A DNA stretch of 64,000 nt from Nicotiana tabacum (taxonomy: Eukaryota > Streptophyta > Magnoliopsida > Solanales > Solanaceae). Positions 40,743 through 52,829 of this stretch are shown here, piece by piece. How positions within the stretch are numbered: position 1 is the first letter of the stretch; every line of letters begins with the position of its first letter. The translations under genes were made by a program, and so were the position numbers. Where the stretch lies: the NCBI RefSeq assembly GCF_000715075.1, contig NC_134082.1, positions 192,561,948 to 192,625,947 on the forward strand, given 5' to 3'. The notes below the pieces were generated by a model. That model did no database searches and was not told the DNA's origin. It saw only the letters and a program-made list of their open reading frames with translations.

Positions 40743-40760
40743 TGGCGACTCTACTGGGGA
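40743..40760 (+). other. Primer binding site of Ogre-2
   Basis: TGGCGACTCTACTGGGGA, four bases after the LTR. Tat/Ogre tRNA-Arg-type site; the match ends after 18 nt, unlike in Ogre-1. Confidence 0.85.
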
Positions 40761-41073
40761 AAATAATCCAAAACGTTTTTTCAAGGTTCAATAATTCGAG
40801 CTTAGAATAACTGTACTTGGCTTTATTTATTATCTGATTTTTACATGTTTGAGCCTAATGTGCTAAATGCTGCTTTTTACCGCATTGATATTATTTGGAC
40901 TATACAGAAATTGTTACGAAACCCTCTTCTCCCTGAGTCTTCTAAATCATTTGGGAAGTGTGCACTTCGTATGACTTCTTTTCTGTTGGAGTCTTATCCT
41001 ATTTTAGATCGAGGTTCGGACAAGTTGCAAAGCCGGTGAAGCTTCTGTATTCCCAGTACACTGCTCCCTTCGG

Positions 41074-41092
41074 CTCGAGCTGTCCACTCGGG
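41074..41092 (+). promoter_or_regulatory. Leader hairpin of Ogre-2
   Basis: CTCGAG, loop CTGTCCA, CTCGGG. Same 6-7-6 geometry as in Ogre-1 and Ogre-3. It lies 313 to 331 nt after the primer site in Ogre-1 and Ogre-2. Confidence 0.72.
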
Positions 41093-41504
41093 TAAGCCAG
41101 GTCTAGAACAATACACCCAGGTTTTAAACCTAGTATAACAAAACCTCATGTTGGATCCCTAGTATGAACGTTTGTTTGCATCACGTGCATTTGACTTTGG
41201 AGACTCAACACAGGGGTTGGGTGGTCTGTCTAGGAAAGGTGTACCCGAAATAAAAAGACCATCCTGATGCATCCTACTTTCTACTTGTGCATTTATTTGC
41301 TTCGGATTTGCATGTTGACCGGCTTATGAATAATAGGAGAAAAGTTGGGAAAAAGAAAAGTCAATGTGAGGACTAAGAGAGATAGTTGTCTGTTTCCAAA
41401 TAAACCAATGTCCCAAAAATATACCGAAACTCTACCGAAATTTTGAAAAAAAAAAGAAAATCTTGTTTTTTAAAATAGTTAGTTTTATTTTGTCAAATCT
41501 GCCC

Positions 41505-41565
41505 GAACTACGCCAGTTTGATTCTCACCGGATGTGGGATACGTAGGCAACCTCCATCGGGTCCA
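41505..41565 (+). promoter_or_regulatory. Boundary motif copy A of Ogre-2
   Basis: GAACTACG (41505-41512), GATTC, then GATACGTAGGCA ending at 41549, 45 nt overall, then ACCTC. It precedes the ORF1 start by about 370 nt, as in Ogre-1. Confidence 0.84.
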
Positions 41566-41919
41566 ACTTTATTTTTGCAAAAAAATAACCCAAAAAGAAC
41601 AAAAACTTTATGGTTTTGTCATAAATAAGTAAGGTGATGTCATTCTTGCCTAAAATAGCCAAATATCCCCAAAAGGGAGCCGGAAGGCTGTTTTTGTAAG
41701 AACAGCCACCTATGATCTCTTTTTCAAATTTTTTGGCCAGTTAGCAAACAGATCATTAAAATCTTCTTCCCCGAGATGCTGAAAGGCCATATTTGTAAGG
41801 CCGAATTTTTATTTTTATTTTTTTTTGAAATAAATTTTTTTGAAAAATTGGTGATAACTTTTCCTGAGTCAAAATGAGTCATGATCTTTTTAACTTAATC
41901 ACCCTAATAAATGTGAAGG

Positions 41920-43976
41920 ATGAGCACAGATGAAAATGAACCGTTCGTAGTTCTTAAGGAAATCCCCTTACAACTCCATATGTGGTGGAACGACTTAGAA
42001 AAAGTCAATCGAGGAACCGTGGTAAAGGTTTTGGGTGGTCTTATCGGACTTTTGAACATCAAGCCAAGATTGGACGTGATTGAAGCCTTGATACCTTTCT
42101 GGCATCCGACTCGCAATGTGTTCCGCTTTTCTGATTTTGAGCTCACACCCACGCTAGAGGAAATTGCAGGTTACACCGGCCATAGTGGAAACCTTAGAAG
42201 TCGGTACCCGGTGTCACCGACAACAGTATCTCCTCACAAGTTTCTGGATATGTTGAGTATTAGCCGAGATATTTAGGGTGGGAATTTATCTGAAGGGTTT
42301 TGCACTTTCCAATTCTTGTACCAACGCTATGGCAATCGTTGAGGTTTTGAAGCACCAAATACTGGTCTGACCCATGCAAGAAACAAAGATAAATGGGAGG
42401 CATGACGGGGTTTGGTTTTTATAGTAGCAGTCTTGGGTGTTATAAACTGTCCGCGAAAAGACAGCAACATAGAATTGGGCCTCGTGGGAATGGTTGAGGT
42501 AGTGATCAAGAAAGCTAATGGCACCATGGTTCCACTGATCTTGTCTGAGATTTACTAAGCTTTGAGCATCTGCCGAGAAGGGGAAAAATTCTTCCAAGGC
42601 TGTAGCCTACTATTACAACTGTGGATACAGGAACATCTCTGTCATCGTGTCGGGTATATGAACTACGGCATGACTGGTTTGAATTGCATCGAAGAATTTG
42701 AAATCTGAGTGGTGGGTGTTGAATTTCCAGAGGGTACCGAGGCTTGGTTTGCACACTTGAGTTCTTTAACTTCGGATAAAATTGAGTGGACTTTTGGATG
42801 GCTCCCTATCACCGAAGTTATATACATGTCAGCCGAAGTATGCTATCTTCTCCTAATGGGTATCCGGGGCATTCAGCCATATGCTCCTCGCAGGGTTTTG
42901 CGCCAACTGGGCAAGTTTCAAACCGTTCCCCATGACGAAGATCTTAGTGGACAAGTCGTCGAATTGGGCCCAAAGGTTGTATTCCCAAAAGGAAGAGTTC
43001 GCCAAGTTTGGAATGAGTGCAGATTTCTCGAACCTAAGACTATAGTGCGGGGTCTAGCTAAGGGTGACGTAGACCCCAACTACATGATTTGGTTCGGTAA
43101 AAGGTTTCAAATCCCTCGAGAGCCCGAGAGACCTGCTAAGGGACCCCATGTCCAACAATTCACTAACGACTCGCGGGAACAGTGGGACTGGTTGGCAAAA
43201 GAAGAAAGCTATAGGGCCAAGGTAAGTAAATTAGAGGGACAAATCAGGGACCTCAAATTTGGCAATAGATTCAAGTTGCTGTAGATGAAGGGTAAAAGAA
43301 GAAGCTAACTCAGGAAATCAAAGCCCTCAAAGCTCAGATCCAGAAAATGAGAATAGCTGCTAGAAACCCGGAATGAAGCCGAGCAAATGAAAGGCTTATA
43401 AGTGGTCTGAGAAAGAAAGTACTCGAGTGTAAAGATGACCTAGAAAAAACTGAGGTCATTCTAGCAAAAGATCGAGAACAATTGGCAAAGAATGCAGAAG
43501 GGCGGGCAAAGTTTGTGCGACAAATGAAAAGAAAATATGAGGGGGCAATCACCAATCTGAAGAGAAAGCTAACTACCCTTGAAAATGAGGCGGCCAAATG
43601 GGCTAGGAACTTTAAAGCCGTCAGGGAACATTGTCATGCTTTGATGGCTCAGATGAAGGAAGATATGCAACAGTTGCAGAATCAAAATCATCATGACACT
43701 CAAGTGTTGGAAGCTCGGAATCAGCAAATCGGGCGCTTGCTTCAAGAAAATGGTATTATTCGAGAGAGGGTTAGAGTCATTGCCGACTACATCATCATGA
43801 AATGCCACGCATGTGAGGACATGACTCAAACCACTTTCTTCGCTGCAGTAATGACATTTGTCCGCCAAATAATGAGTAATTTGGAGCGGCTTCAAGGGGA
43901 TCTCACACATAGGCCCGTGGCAAGATCGAATGATGTCCCACGGGCCCCAGGAGTCGAAGCACTAATGTACTCATGA
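41920..43976 (+). pseudogene. Ogre-2 ORF1: mobile-domain-like and coiled coil
   Basis: Starts MSTDENEPFVVLKEIP at 41920. The core FRFSDFELTPTLEEIAGYTG matches the Ogre-1 and Ogre-3 copies. The frame stops at 42276, is scrambled to about 42708, then reopens in the same frame (42709-43284: a Trp-rich segment, then EQWDWLAKEE coiled coil) and ends in another frame (43482-43976) with KLTTLENEAAKWARN coiled coil and the conserved CHACEDMTQTTFFAAV block. In Ogre-1 a stop follows RPAK at 14016; here the frame is open at that point. Confidence 0.82.
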
Positions 43977-44158
43977 TTTTTTATTTATCGAGTCTGTATT
44001 TCAGTTTTTAGTTTAAGGTGTATTTTGAGTCTGTTTGTAGTTTTAAAATTCCAAGAAATAAGTAGTTTGAAGTCTTTTGTAATAGAAAAGTTTAGGAGTT
44101 TTATTAATGAAAATTGAAAATTCCCAAAAAATTGTTCCTCTATTTTTCGCATTTTCTT

Positions 44159-44215
44159 GAACTACGTAATGATCTGATTCATGCGGCGTCGTGATAAGTA
44201 GGAAATCCACATCGG
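44159..44215 (+). promoter_or_regulatory. Boundary motif copy B of Ogre-2
   Basis: GAACTACG (44159-44166), GATTC, then GATAAGTAGGAAA, a worn version of GATACGTAGGCAA, 45 nt overall. It lies between ORF1 and gag and is followed by an A/G-rich tract, as in Ogre-1. Confidence 0.75.
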
Positions 44216-44254
44216 ATCCGGTCATGATTTTTGTAAATAACTCAAATAAGAGAG

Positions 44255-44420
44255 GGATGTGAAAAGAAAGAACCGAAAGAAAAAAAAAAAAAAAATAGAG
44301 CCAAACAAAAACCAAAAGAAAAACCAAAAAAAAGAGGGCAAGGAAAGAGAGGAAAGGAAAGAGCGGAAAATGGGAATATAAGCACAAAAGGCCAAAGTGG
44401 GAAGAAAAGAAAATTGGGAA
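44255..44420 (+). repeat. A/G-rich tract between ORF1 and gag of Ogre-2
   Basis: Nearly pure purine with a run of 16 A at 44280. It mirrors the tract at 12740-12895 in Ogre-1. Pyrimidine-strand frames through it are artefacts. Confidence 0.85.
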
Positions 44421-44546
44421 AAGTAAGTAAAAGCGGGGATGAAACATGCAACCATTGCGAAACATGTAGAAACACATTTAACTGTATAGGGGCATCACAA
44501 CCCAACGTATGATTACCTATGTGTTAATTGCTTCAACCTGACAGAT

Positions 44547-47057
44547 TTGTTGTCTACTGTTAAGTCTAGGTTCTATAATAAGGTGGTTAGTTTTGTGGTA
44601 GTATGCTTCACATCCATACTTCACGAGGTCGAAAGAAGCATTGAAATGTCTTCTGAAATTCCTCTTCCAAAATTTCCTATTTCGGAGGATAGTCCGATCT
44701 CGGCCATCCCAACTTCTGAGTCAACAACTGCTGAGGAAAATAGGATTCTGCGTCTCCATATGATGGAAATGTTGGACGCATGGGCAAATAGAAAAGAACC
44801 ACCAAGTGCGATACCCGATTCCCTGAGTTGTTTCCCAGGGCAAGTGGGACCTCCATCCCCCATAAGTTATCCAAATACCCCATTGGGATATCCTACCATT
44901 TCCACCCACTTTGCGGGAACACCTTCTGAGGCTCGCCCCGGGTGTTAATTTCAGGTGCGGCTTCAAATATAGTCACCGAACCACCTTGTTCAGCTACTGC
45001 ATAACCCACTCTAGCCAGGCCTAGCTTTGATCCACCATCTTTCACCTTTCAAGCACCATCTTTCCCAATGGAACCAACCCAGTTCACTACTAATTCCTAC
45101 CCTCAGCAACCCTAGTACGAGTTTACTGCGGGGAAGGAGAAAACCACAAAAAACCCTAAACAAGAGGAGATTACCAGAAAGATGAGGAGCATGGAGCAAA
45201 GTCTCAAAAATATACAGGGTCTGAGTGGGCAAAAGAGCGTATCTTATGCTTTCCTGTGCATGTTCCCGCACGTACATCTACCCTTGGGTTTCAAAACCCC
45301 GAAGTTTGAAAAATATGACGGGCATGGGGATCCCATTGCTCACCTCAAAAGGTACTGCAACCAACTTCGGGGAGCGGGCAGAAAAAGGAACTTCGTATGG
45401 CCTACTTTGGAGAGAGTTTGGTCGACATCGCTTCGGAATGGTATATGGATCAGGATATATCTCGTTGGCATATCTAGGATGACCTGGCTTGGTACTTTCT
45501 CAGGTAGTTTCAATATAACATTGACATCGCCCCTGACAGGAATTCATTGTCAAATCTAAAGAAGAAGTCCTCGGAGAGCTTCTGAGAGTATGCTGTCAAA
45601 TGGCGCGAACAAGCGGCCAGAGTCAAGCCTCCAATGGACAAGACAGAGATGGTTAGTGTCTTTCTTCAAGCCCAAGAGGCCGATTATTATCAAATGTCTG
45701 CGATGGGGAAGCCATTTACCGAAGCCATCAAAATCGGTGAAATGGTTGAAAATGGGTTAAAAACAGGGCGAATCTTGAGTCAGTCTGCTATAAGGGCTAC
45801 CTCCCAAGCAATCCAAGGCGGGTCTGAAGGAGTAGCAAACCAAAAGAAGAAGGAAAAAGCAGCAACGGCAACTTCAAGTGCAAGAAAACCCCGTCCACCC
45901 AGACCTCATTTCTCCGAAAGAACCCCATAACACTACTATCCCCATCAAGATGTAGCCGATGTTATGGGTCCTCAGCCATATGTAGTGATGAATGCACAAC
46001 CATACGTTAGGCCACAACAACAATTCAATTAAAACTGAGCTCCATTTCCCAAAAATCAACCTCCTCACCAAGCCAAGTATAATACCCAACCTCCACAAAA
46101 TAATTTCCCTTACAACACCTGTGCGCCGGAGCTGCCAAGGAAAACAAATTTCACACCCATTGGTGAGTCATATTCTAGCCTCTTCCCCAAATTCTTCCAA
46201 ATGGGTTTGTTGCAACCCGTACCCCTGAATAGGCAAAACCCAGAGTCATCTTCTTACCAACCTAGCACTCGGTGTGCCTATCATTTCGGGGAAGAAGGGC
46301 ATAGTACAGATAATTGTTGGACCTTTAAGAGGGTTGTGGAAGATATGATAGAAGAAAAGAGAATAGTGCTAAGGGACGATGATGTTCCTAATGTAACCAA
46401 CAATCCATTATCGGCCCACAACAACGGGTCAGTTATTGGAATGATTTGTGAAGATAGAGAGTTTGACCCAGCTCTAAAAGCCATTATTGCCATAGCCGAT
46501 AAGGAAAGGAAACCAAAAGTTATCACAAAACAAGACGAAGGGGAGAGGAAGAGTAAACCTACCCCTCAGAGTACGGAAATGAAAGAGGAAACCAAAGCTG
46601 GGACAACGCCCTTGAAAGATGTCGTTCTCGATATCCCTCGAGGCTGAAAGAAAGAACAGATATCATTGAGTCCTCCTAGAAGGTTTGAGCTAAACAAGGG
46701 AGCCAAAATGTATGTGCCCAAATCGACTTACGTGGTGTGGGGGCCAATAATTCCACCAAGGCTGAATGAGCCCATGGTTATTGGTGCGCACTACAAAGGC
46801 CTATGACAAATCCCACTACCGTTCCATGGAACTATAACAAAGCGGTAGTAAACTACAAAGACAAAGAGATCTCGGGAGAAGTTAAGGAAAATAACCCGGC
46901 TGAGAAGTACCTCAATTTGGAGGAAGTGAATAATGCCAGAAACAAGTGTTTCTCACCTAAGAAGCCAGTGAGTACTGAAGAAGAAAAAGCATTCTTCCAG
47001 AAAATGAAAATGGCGTACTACGAGATAATCGACCAGCTCCGAAAGTCTCCTGCCTAA
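44547..47057 (+). pseudogene. gag: Ogre-2 gag
   Basis: Pieces in all three frames: N-terminal part (44547-44948; MSSEIPLPKFPIS from 44646), a Pro-rich stretch, the core starting near 45182 with MRSMEQSLKNIQGL and GFKTPKFEKYDGHGDP, a helical part at 45634-45930, and a zinc-knuckle-like CAYHFGEEGHSTDNC near 46270, in which the second Cys is His and five residues precede the next His. The C-terminal part at 46803-47057 matches the Ogre-1 gag end. Frameshifts and stops make it non-functional. Confidence 0.85.
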
Positions 47058-47066
47058 GTCTCTTTA

Positions 47067-47790
47067 TTGTCTTTGCTAATGAATTCAACTGAACATCAAA
47101 AAGTGATGATCAAAACTCTTAATGAAGCATACGTACCCATTAAAACCACTGTAGAACAGTTGGAGATTATGGCGGAGAGGTTCTTTGCAGTCAATCAAAT
47201 CTCTTTCAGCAAGAATGATTTGCCCCCGGAAGGGGCCGCACAAACAAAGCTCTTCACCTGACAGTTAAATGCGAGGGGTATTATGTGAAAAAGGGCCATG
47301 CTAGATGGTGGTTCTGGGGTGGATATTTGCCCTCTCTCAACTGTGCAGCAGATGGAAATCGGTACTGAGAGAATCAGACCCAACAACGTTTGTGTGCGTG
47401 CCTTTGACGACATAAAGAGAGATACAAAGCGAGATTGATTTGATCCTGACTATCGGCCCGATGGACTCCGAGGTGACCTTTCAGGTCATAGACATGGATA
47501 CTTCCTATAATTTCCTCTTGGGAAGACCATGGATTCACGCAGCAGGGGTTGTGCCTTCTACTCTCCACCAAATGGTGAAATTCAAACATAAAGATCAGGA
47601 GATTGTAGTTCACGGGGAAAATGAGAAATATATTTATCGGGACCCATCAGTCCCTTATCCTAAAGCTAGATAAGGAAGTGAACACATAGTTTATCAAGTT
47701 TTTGAGATTGTGGTCGCGGACCAATGGGAAGAAGGAAACCCTTGCCCTAAACCCTTTCTTTCAAATGCATCGATTATGGTTGCCAAAGAA
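47067..47790 (+). pseudogene. pro: Ogre-2 protease, G-patch deleted
   Basis: The start (SLLSLLMNSTEHQ) and a broken active site LDGGSGVDICPLS near 47298 are followed by YNFLLGRPWIHAAGVVPST (47508). About 30 codons before the G-patch expected from Ogre-1, the sequence jumps into intron sequence at 47790, so the G-patch and the splice donor are gone. Confidence 0.8.
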
Positions 47791-47872
47791 ATGAAATCAA
47801 TATTTCATCGTTCATCTCTCTACTCTTTCTGATTTTTGTTAATTTTTTCTCTCTTGTTTTTTTTTCTTTCAG
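47791..47872 (+). other. Intron remnant with acceptor site, Ogre-2
   Basis: A pyrimidine tract with a run of T ends TTTCTTTCAG at 47872. The RT exon follows in the same layout as in Ogre-1 (exon starts TTCT, with ATGACATGC soon after). The 5' part of the intron is deleted. Confidence 0.72.
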
Positions 47873-50800
47873 TTCTAATAATGCGACTTTAAATAACATG
47901 ACATGCTTGCGGACTTCATGCTCAGATCCAAACATGATGTCTAGCTGTGAAATAATAAACCAAAAACCGAAATATGATGAAGAAGAGGCTTTTAGGAAAA
48001 TAAATCGAGAATTGGAACAATTTGAGAATAAACCTAAGCCGAACTTAAATGATATGATCCGGTTAATTTGGGTAGTTCTGAAGAAGTCAGGGAAACCAAG
48101 ATAAGCATTCAAAAAGATGAAAAAACCCGGGACGCATTGATTCAACTCTTGTTTGAATACAAAGATATGTTTGCTTGGTCATATAATGACATGGCATGAC
48201 TAACTGTTGATCTGGTGGTTCATAGTTGCCAACATACCCCGATTATCCCCTTGTCCAGCAAAAGCAAAGAAAGTTTAAAACTGATATTAGTGACAAAATT
48301 AAAAAAGAGCTCACAAAACAATTGGAATCGGGGTGATCCGAGTGGTTAGATACACCACATGGTTAGCCAATGTAGTTCTAGTGCCAAAGAAGGATGGGAA
48401 AACTCGAGTGTGTGTGGATTACAGAGGTCTTAGCAAAGCAAGTCCTACGGATAATTTTCCTTTGCCGAACATCCACATCCTTGTAGATAACTGCGCCAAA
48501 CATGAGATACAGTCCTTTGTGGATTGTTACGCAGGATATCACCAGGTGTTGATGGATGAAGAGGATACAGAAAAGACAGCTTTTACCACACCCTGGGGCG
48601 CATACTGTTATAGGGTCATGTCGTTCGGTCTGAATAACGCCGGGGCAACCTACATGAGGGCCGTGACTGCCATTTTTCATGACATGATGCACCAAGAGAT
48701 AGAGGTGTATGTGGACGACGTGATCATCAAGTCCAGGACCCAAGATGACCATGTTCGGTATTTGAGAAAATTCTTTGAGCGGCTGCGTAAATATGATCTG
48801 AAGCTAAACCCAGCCAAATGTGCATTTGGGGTTCCATCTAGCAAACTCTTTGGATTCATAGTCAGTCGGAGGGGCATTGAGTTAGACCCAACAAAGATAA
48901 AGTCTATTCGAGATCTGCCTCCCCCAAGAACCAAGCAAAATGTTATGAGCTTGCTGGGAAGATTGAACTATATCAGTCGATTCATTGCCCAATTGACGTC
49001 TACATGTGAACCCATCTTCAAGCTGTTAAATAAAGATGCAGCAATTAAATGGACAGACGAGTGCCAAGAAGCTTTTGACAAAATCAAAGAATACTTGTCG
49101 AACCCGCCAGTCTTGGTCCCACCTGAACTAGGAAGACCTCTATTCTTGTATTTGACGGTCTTGGAGAATTCTTTTGGATGTGTCCTCGGGCAACATGATG
49201 TGACCAGGAGGAAAGAACAAGCAATCTACTATCTGAGCAAAAAGTTCACAAGTTATGAAGCCAAATATACCATATTGGAAAGAACTTGTTGCTCCCTAAC
49301 TTGGTTCGCTCAGAAGCTTAGGCATTACCTGTTGGACTACACCACTTATCTCATCACCCGGTTGGACCCTTGAAATACATATATGCCCACGGGTAGGTTA
49401 GAAAAATGGCAGATCTTGCTCACTGAATTTGACATAGTCTACGTCACCCGCACGACAATGAAAGCCCAGGTTTTAGCGGATAATTTGGCTAAAAACCCGG
49501 TTGACGATGAATACCAGCCTTTGAGCACTTACTTCCCGGAAAAAGAGGTAAATTAAGTTGAGATAGCATCAAAAGACACCCATGCCTGGAAAATATTTTT
49601 TGATGAAGCCGTGAATACAAAAGGTGTTGGAATTGGGGCAATCTTGATCTCACCCACCGGTCAACATTATTCAGCCACAAGCCGGCTTTGATTTTTCTAC
49701 ATAAACAACACTGCCGAGTATGAAGCCAGCATTATGGGTATGAACATGGCAATCAACTAAGATGTCGAAGAATTGTTAATCATGGGAGATTCGGATCTGA
49801 TTATACGACAAGCCCAAGGAGAATGGGAGACTCAAGATGTCAAACTTATTCCCTACATGCCACATGTGGAAGATCTTAGCAGGCAATTCAAGTCAATAGA
49901 GTACAGGTACATCCCTCGTTGTCACAATGAACTGGCCGATGCACTTGCTACTTTGGCTTCGATGCTGCCATACCCAGGCTATACCCGTATTGATCCATTG
50001 GAAATTCAAATCTGGGAAAGGCACAGTTACTGTAATACGGTTGAGGTAGAACTGAATATTCAACCATGGTATCATGATATCAAAAGATTTGTGAAAACTA
50101 AATAATACCCCGAGCAAGCCAGTGGAGACCAAAAGAGAACCATTAGATGGCACGTAAGTAGTTTCTTCTTGAGAGGTGATGTCTTGTATAAAAGGACTCC
50201 GGGTTTCAACTTATTAAGATGTGTTGACGCCGAAGAGGCCGGAAGGATCATGTATGAAGTGCACGCAGGAGTATGCGGACCCCATATGAACGGGTATGTT
50301 CTGGCAAAGAAAATCCTCCGATAGGGTTATTACTGGATGACTATGGAAAAAGACTGCTTCCGTTTCATCCGGAAATGGCACCAATGTCAGGTGCACGATG
50401 ATTTCATTCATGTACCGCCTACAGAATGACATCCCATGTCAGCACCTTGGCTATTTGTTGCCTGTGGCATGGACATCATTGGGCCGATTGAGCCGAAAGC
50501 TTCAAATGGACATACATTCATATTAGTCACTATCGACTACTTCACAAAGTGGGTTGAAGAAATTACTCTCAAGTCTGTCACCAAGAAAGCTGTAGTAGAC
50601 TTCGTGCATTCCAACCTCATTTGTTGTATCGCTATTCCTGCAACTATAATGATAACGCATCAGAACTATACTCCTTATCGTCCCAAAGCCAACGGTGCTA
50701 TCAAAATAGCAAATAAGAACATCAAAAAGATTTTGAGAAAGATGATTCAAAGTTTCAGGCAGTGGCATGAAAAGTTATCGTTTGCACTGTTGGGGTATCG

Positions 50801-51253
50801 CACTATTGTGTGAACATCGGTTGGAGAAACCCCATACCTTTTGGTTTATGCACTGAAGCCTTAATACCCGCGAAAGTTAAAATCACTTCTCTCCGAATCA
50901 TTGTTGAAGCTGAAATTGAAGACAGTGATTGGGTCAAAACCCGTTTGGAACAGTTAAACCTGATCGATGAAAAGCGGATGGTCGCAGTCTCCCACGGGCA
51001 GTTTTATCAAAAAAGAATGGCCCGTGCCTACAACAAGAAAGTGCGGCCTAGAAACTTTGAAGTGGGGAAACTCGTCTTAAGGTGTATTCTCCCCCATCAT
51101 CAGGAAGCAAAAGGAAAATTTGCTCATAACTGGAAAGGCCCATACATTATCAGAAAATTGTTGCCAAAATGGGCATTGTATCTGGGAGACATTGAAGGAA
51201 ATGACCCTGAAGCAGCTGTAAATGCAGATGAAGTCAAAAGGTACTATATCTAA
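47873..51253 (+). pseudogene. pol: Ogre-2 pol
   Basis: The RT is open from 48333 to 49373 with SFVDCYAGYHQ and an intact YVDD (48708). The first RNase H follows (LENSFGCVLGQHD, where the usual Asp is Glu). The archaeal-type RNase H (49600-50105) has stops but retains MGDSDL and HNELADALATLASML. Integrase (50200-51253) has lost the segment around its second catalytic Asp, and its Glu reads Lys (NGAIKIANKN). The end GPYIIRKLL is present. Not functional. Confidence 0.9.
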
Positions 51254-51397
51254 TCCTTCTGCAGCAATAATATTATCCGATCGGGATGACGAAGGCTTTT
51301 TATTCTTGCTACCCCAAACACTCCAATCCTTTGTTAACCCTTTGAGCCGATTACCTTTCTTTCATTACCCTCTTTGGAACTCAAAGACGTTTGTAAA

Positions 51398-51480
51398 AAA
51401 ATGAATGATACATAAAAAATAAAAAAAATAAAATGAAAAAGAAAAAAACAAAAAAAAAACAAAACAAAACAAAAACAAAA
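51398..51480 (+). repeat. A-rich tract after integrase of Ogre-2
   Basis: AAAAATAAA and AAAACAAAAC units, almost no other bases, ending eleven bases before motif copy C. Counterpart of 5038-5190. Confidence 0.88.
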
Positions 51481-51490
51481 TGTTTTCCCT

Positions 51491-51555
51491 GAACTACGTT
51501 CGACTTAATTCTAAAAGGATACGTAGGCAGCCTCTCTCTGGGGTTCAGTCACACC
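51491..51555 (+). promoter_or_regulatory. Boundary motif copy C of Ogre-2
   Basis: GAACTACG (51491-51498), then GATACGTAGGCA ending at 51529, 39 nt overall, then GGTTCAGTCACACC. It has the shorter spacing and tail seen in copy C of Ogre-1. Confidence 0.85.
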
Positions 51556-52829
51556 AAAACAAAAATCCAAGTTCCCCCGAAAGTGAAACTGGGGAGATGT
51601 TATAATGGTTCGGCAATGATCCCGCCTGAACGGGCCCAAAGTTGTAATTTGATCCGAATCCATTTTACCCAAACCTTGTTTAAGTTCTTCCGATCAATCG
51701 GCAAAAGGTGTTCAAAATCAGAGAATGCAGTTTGTTTGGATCCGGTGCAATCAAGATGAGAGAAATAAAATGAGAGAGTCTTTTGGTGAAAACCTACGGG
51801 CACCATAAGGCAGTTGTGAGCAGAGAAACTGAAAAACGAGAGAGTCTTATTAGTGAAAACTCGTAAAGAGCACTATAAGGCGACGGTGAGAAGAGAAATG
51901 AGAGAGATTTATTGGCAAAAACTCGAAAAGGGCGACGTTGATCGAAAAGAAGAAGACCCTCACCACCATTGGCACTAAAAGAGTCCTGGCAAGGTTTCTC
52001 GGTTTTAAAACATGGTCGCAATAGGTTTATGAGATGTTGGATAGTTGTGCAGATCAGGCATCAAGTCCAAGAAGCATGTCATGTCTATCGAAGTCTGCAC
52101 GCACCCCAGATAAGTCCTTCTTTCTTCCCCGAAAGGGACACTTCTCCTTAAATTCACTTTCTTGTCCTTTATTTACTTTTTTTTAATCCCTTTCGGTCTA
52201 ACTCTGTTCTGAAACTAATACAAAGAAAAGGTGGCAAGATTGTTTTTTATAGGTTTCTGCTTAATAAAATCCAAGTCCAAAGAAAAGTACCCAGCCTCAG
52301 CGGGTGCGTCAAGTCGATCCCGACTGGCCATGATGGTCGATGCTCTAAAATCAGAATTATTGAAAATGAAAAGGAATGCAAAGTCGAAAGCCCCTAGAGG
52401 TAGAATAAGGTGAAAGGGCCAAAAACCCCACACGGTTGAACCGCCATCTGGAAGATTTGGAAAGTTGAGTTCCTCGGTCTTAGGAGAGAGATCAATCTTC
52501 AGAAAAGCCAGCGAACAGCAGAGGTTATCACCAAAAGAGTTGGGCCGAGATCAAGTGATTGAAACAATCAAGGCCACAAAACCAACCAACATTTCAAACT
52601 AACAAATGTTCTTTGTTTGAAAACATGAAATAGGTGCAATCCAAAGCAACTTTGCAAGAAGCAAGTGCAACAACATAGAAATTGCGTAAGGGCTAGAAAC
52701 AACTTTGCGGCAAAAATCAATCCAAATGGGAAGTCTCCTCTAAATTCTTTCACGCATTTTTACTCATTTTCTTCAATAAAGAAAAAAAAGAAAAGAAATG
52801 AAAAGAAGAAGAATAAAAATTCAAAATCA
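51556..52829 (+). other. Ogre-2 3' UTR, first part
   Basis: Non-coding. At 51770-51935 three copies of AGAGAGTCTTATTGGTGAAA-type sequence recur about 65 nt apart, each followed by GCACCATAAGGC or similar. The same segment occurs twice in Ogre-1 (4592-4688). The rest shows nothing notable. Confidence 0.7.

Larger units (their letters stand above)
40761..41919 (+). other. Ogre-2 5' leader
   Basis: Non-coding. Contains the leader hairpin (41074-41092) with its TCTAGAACA block, the boundary motif copy A (41505-41565) and the shared TTTTGTCATAAATAAGT segment at 41614. The 64-codon frame at 40845-41039 has no recognised domain. Confidence 0.72.
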
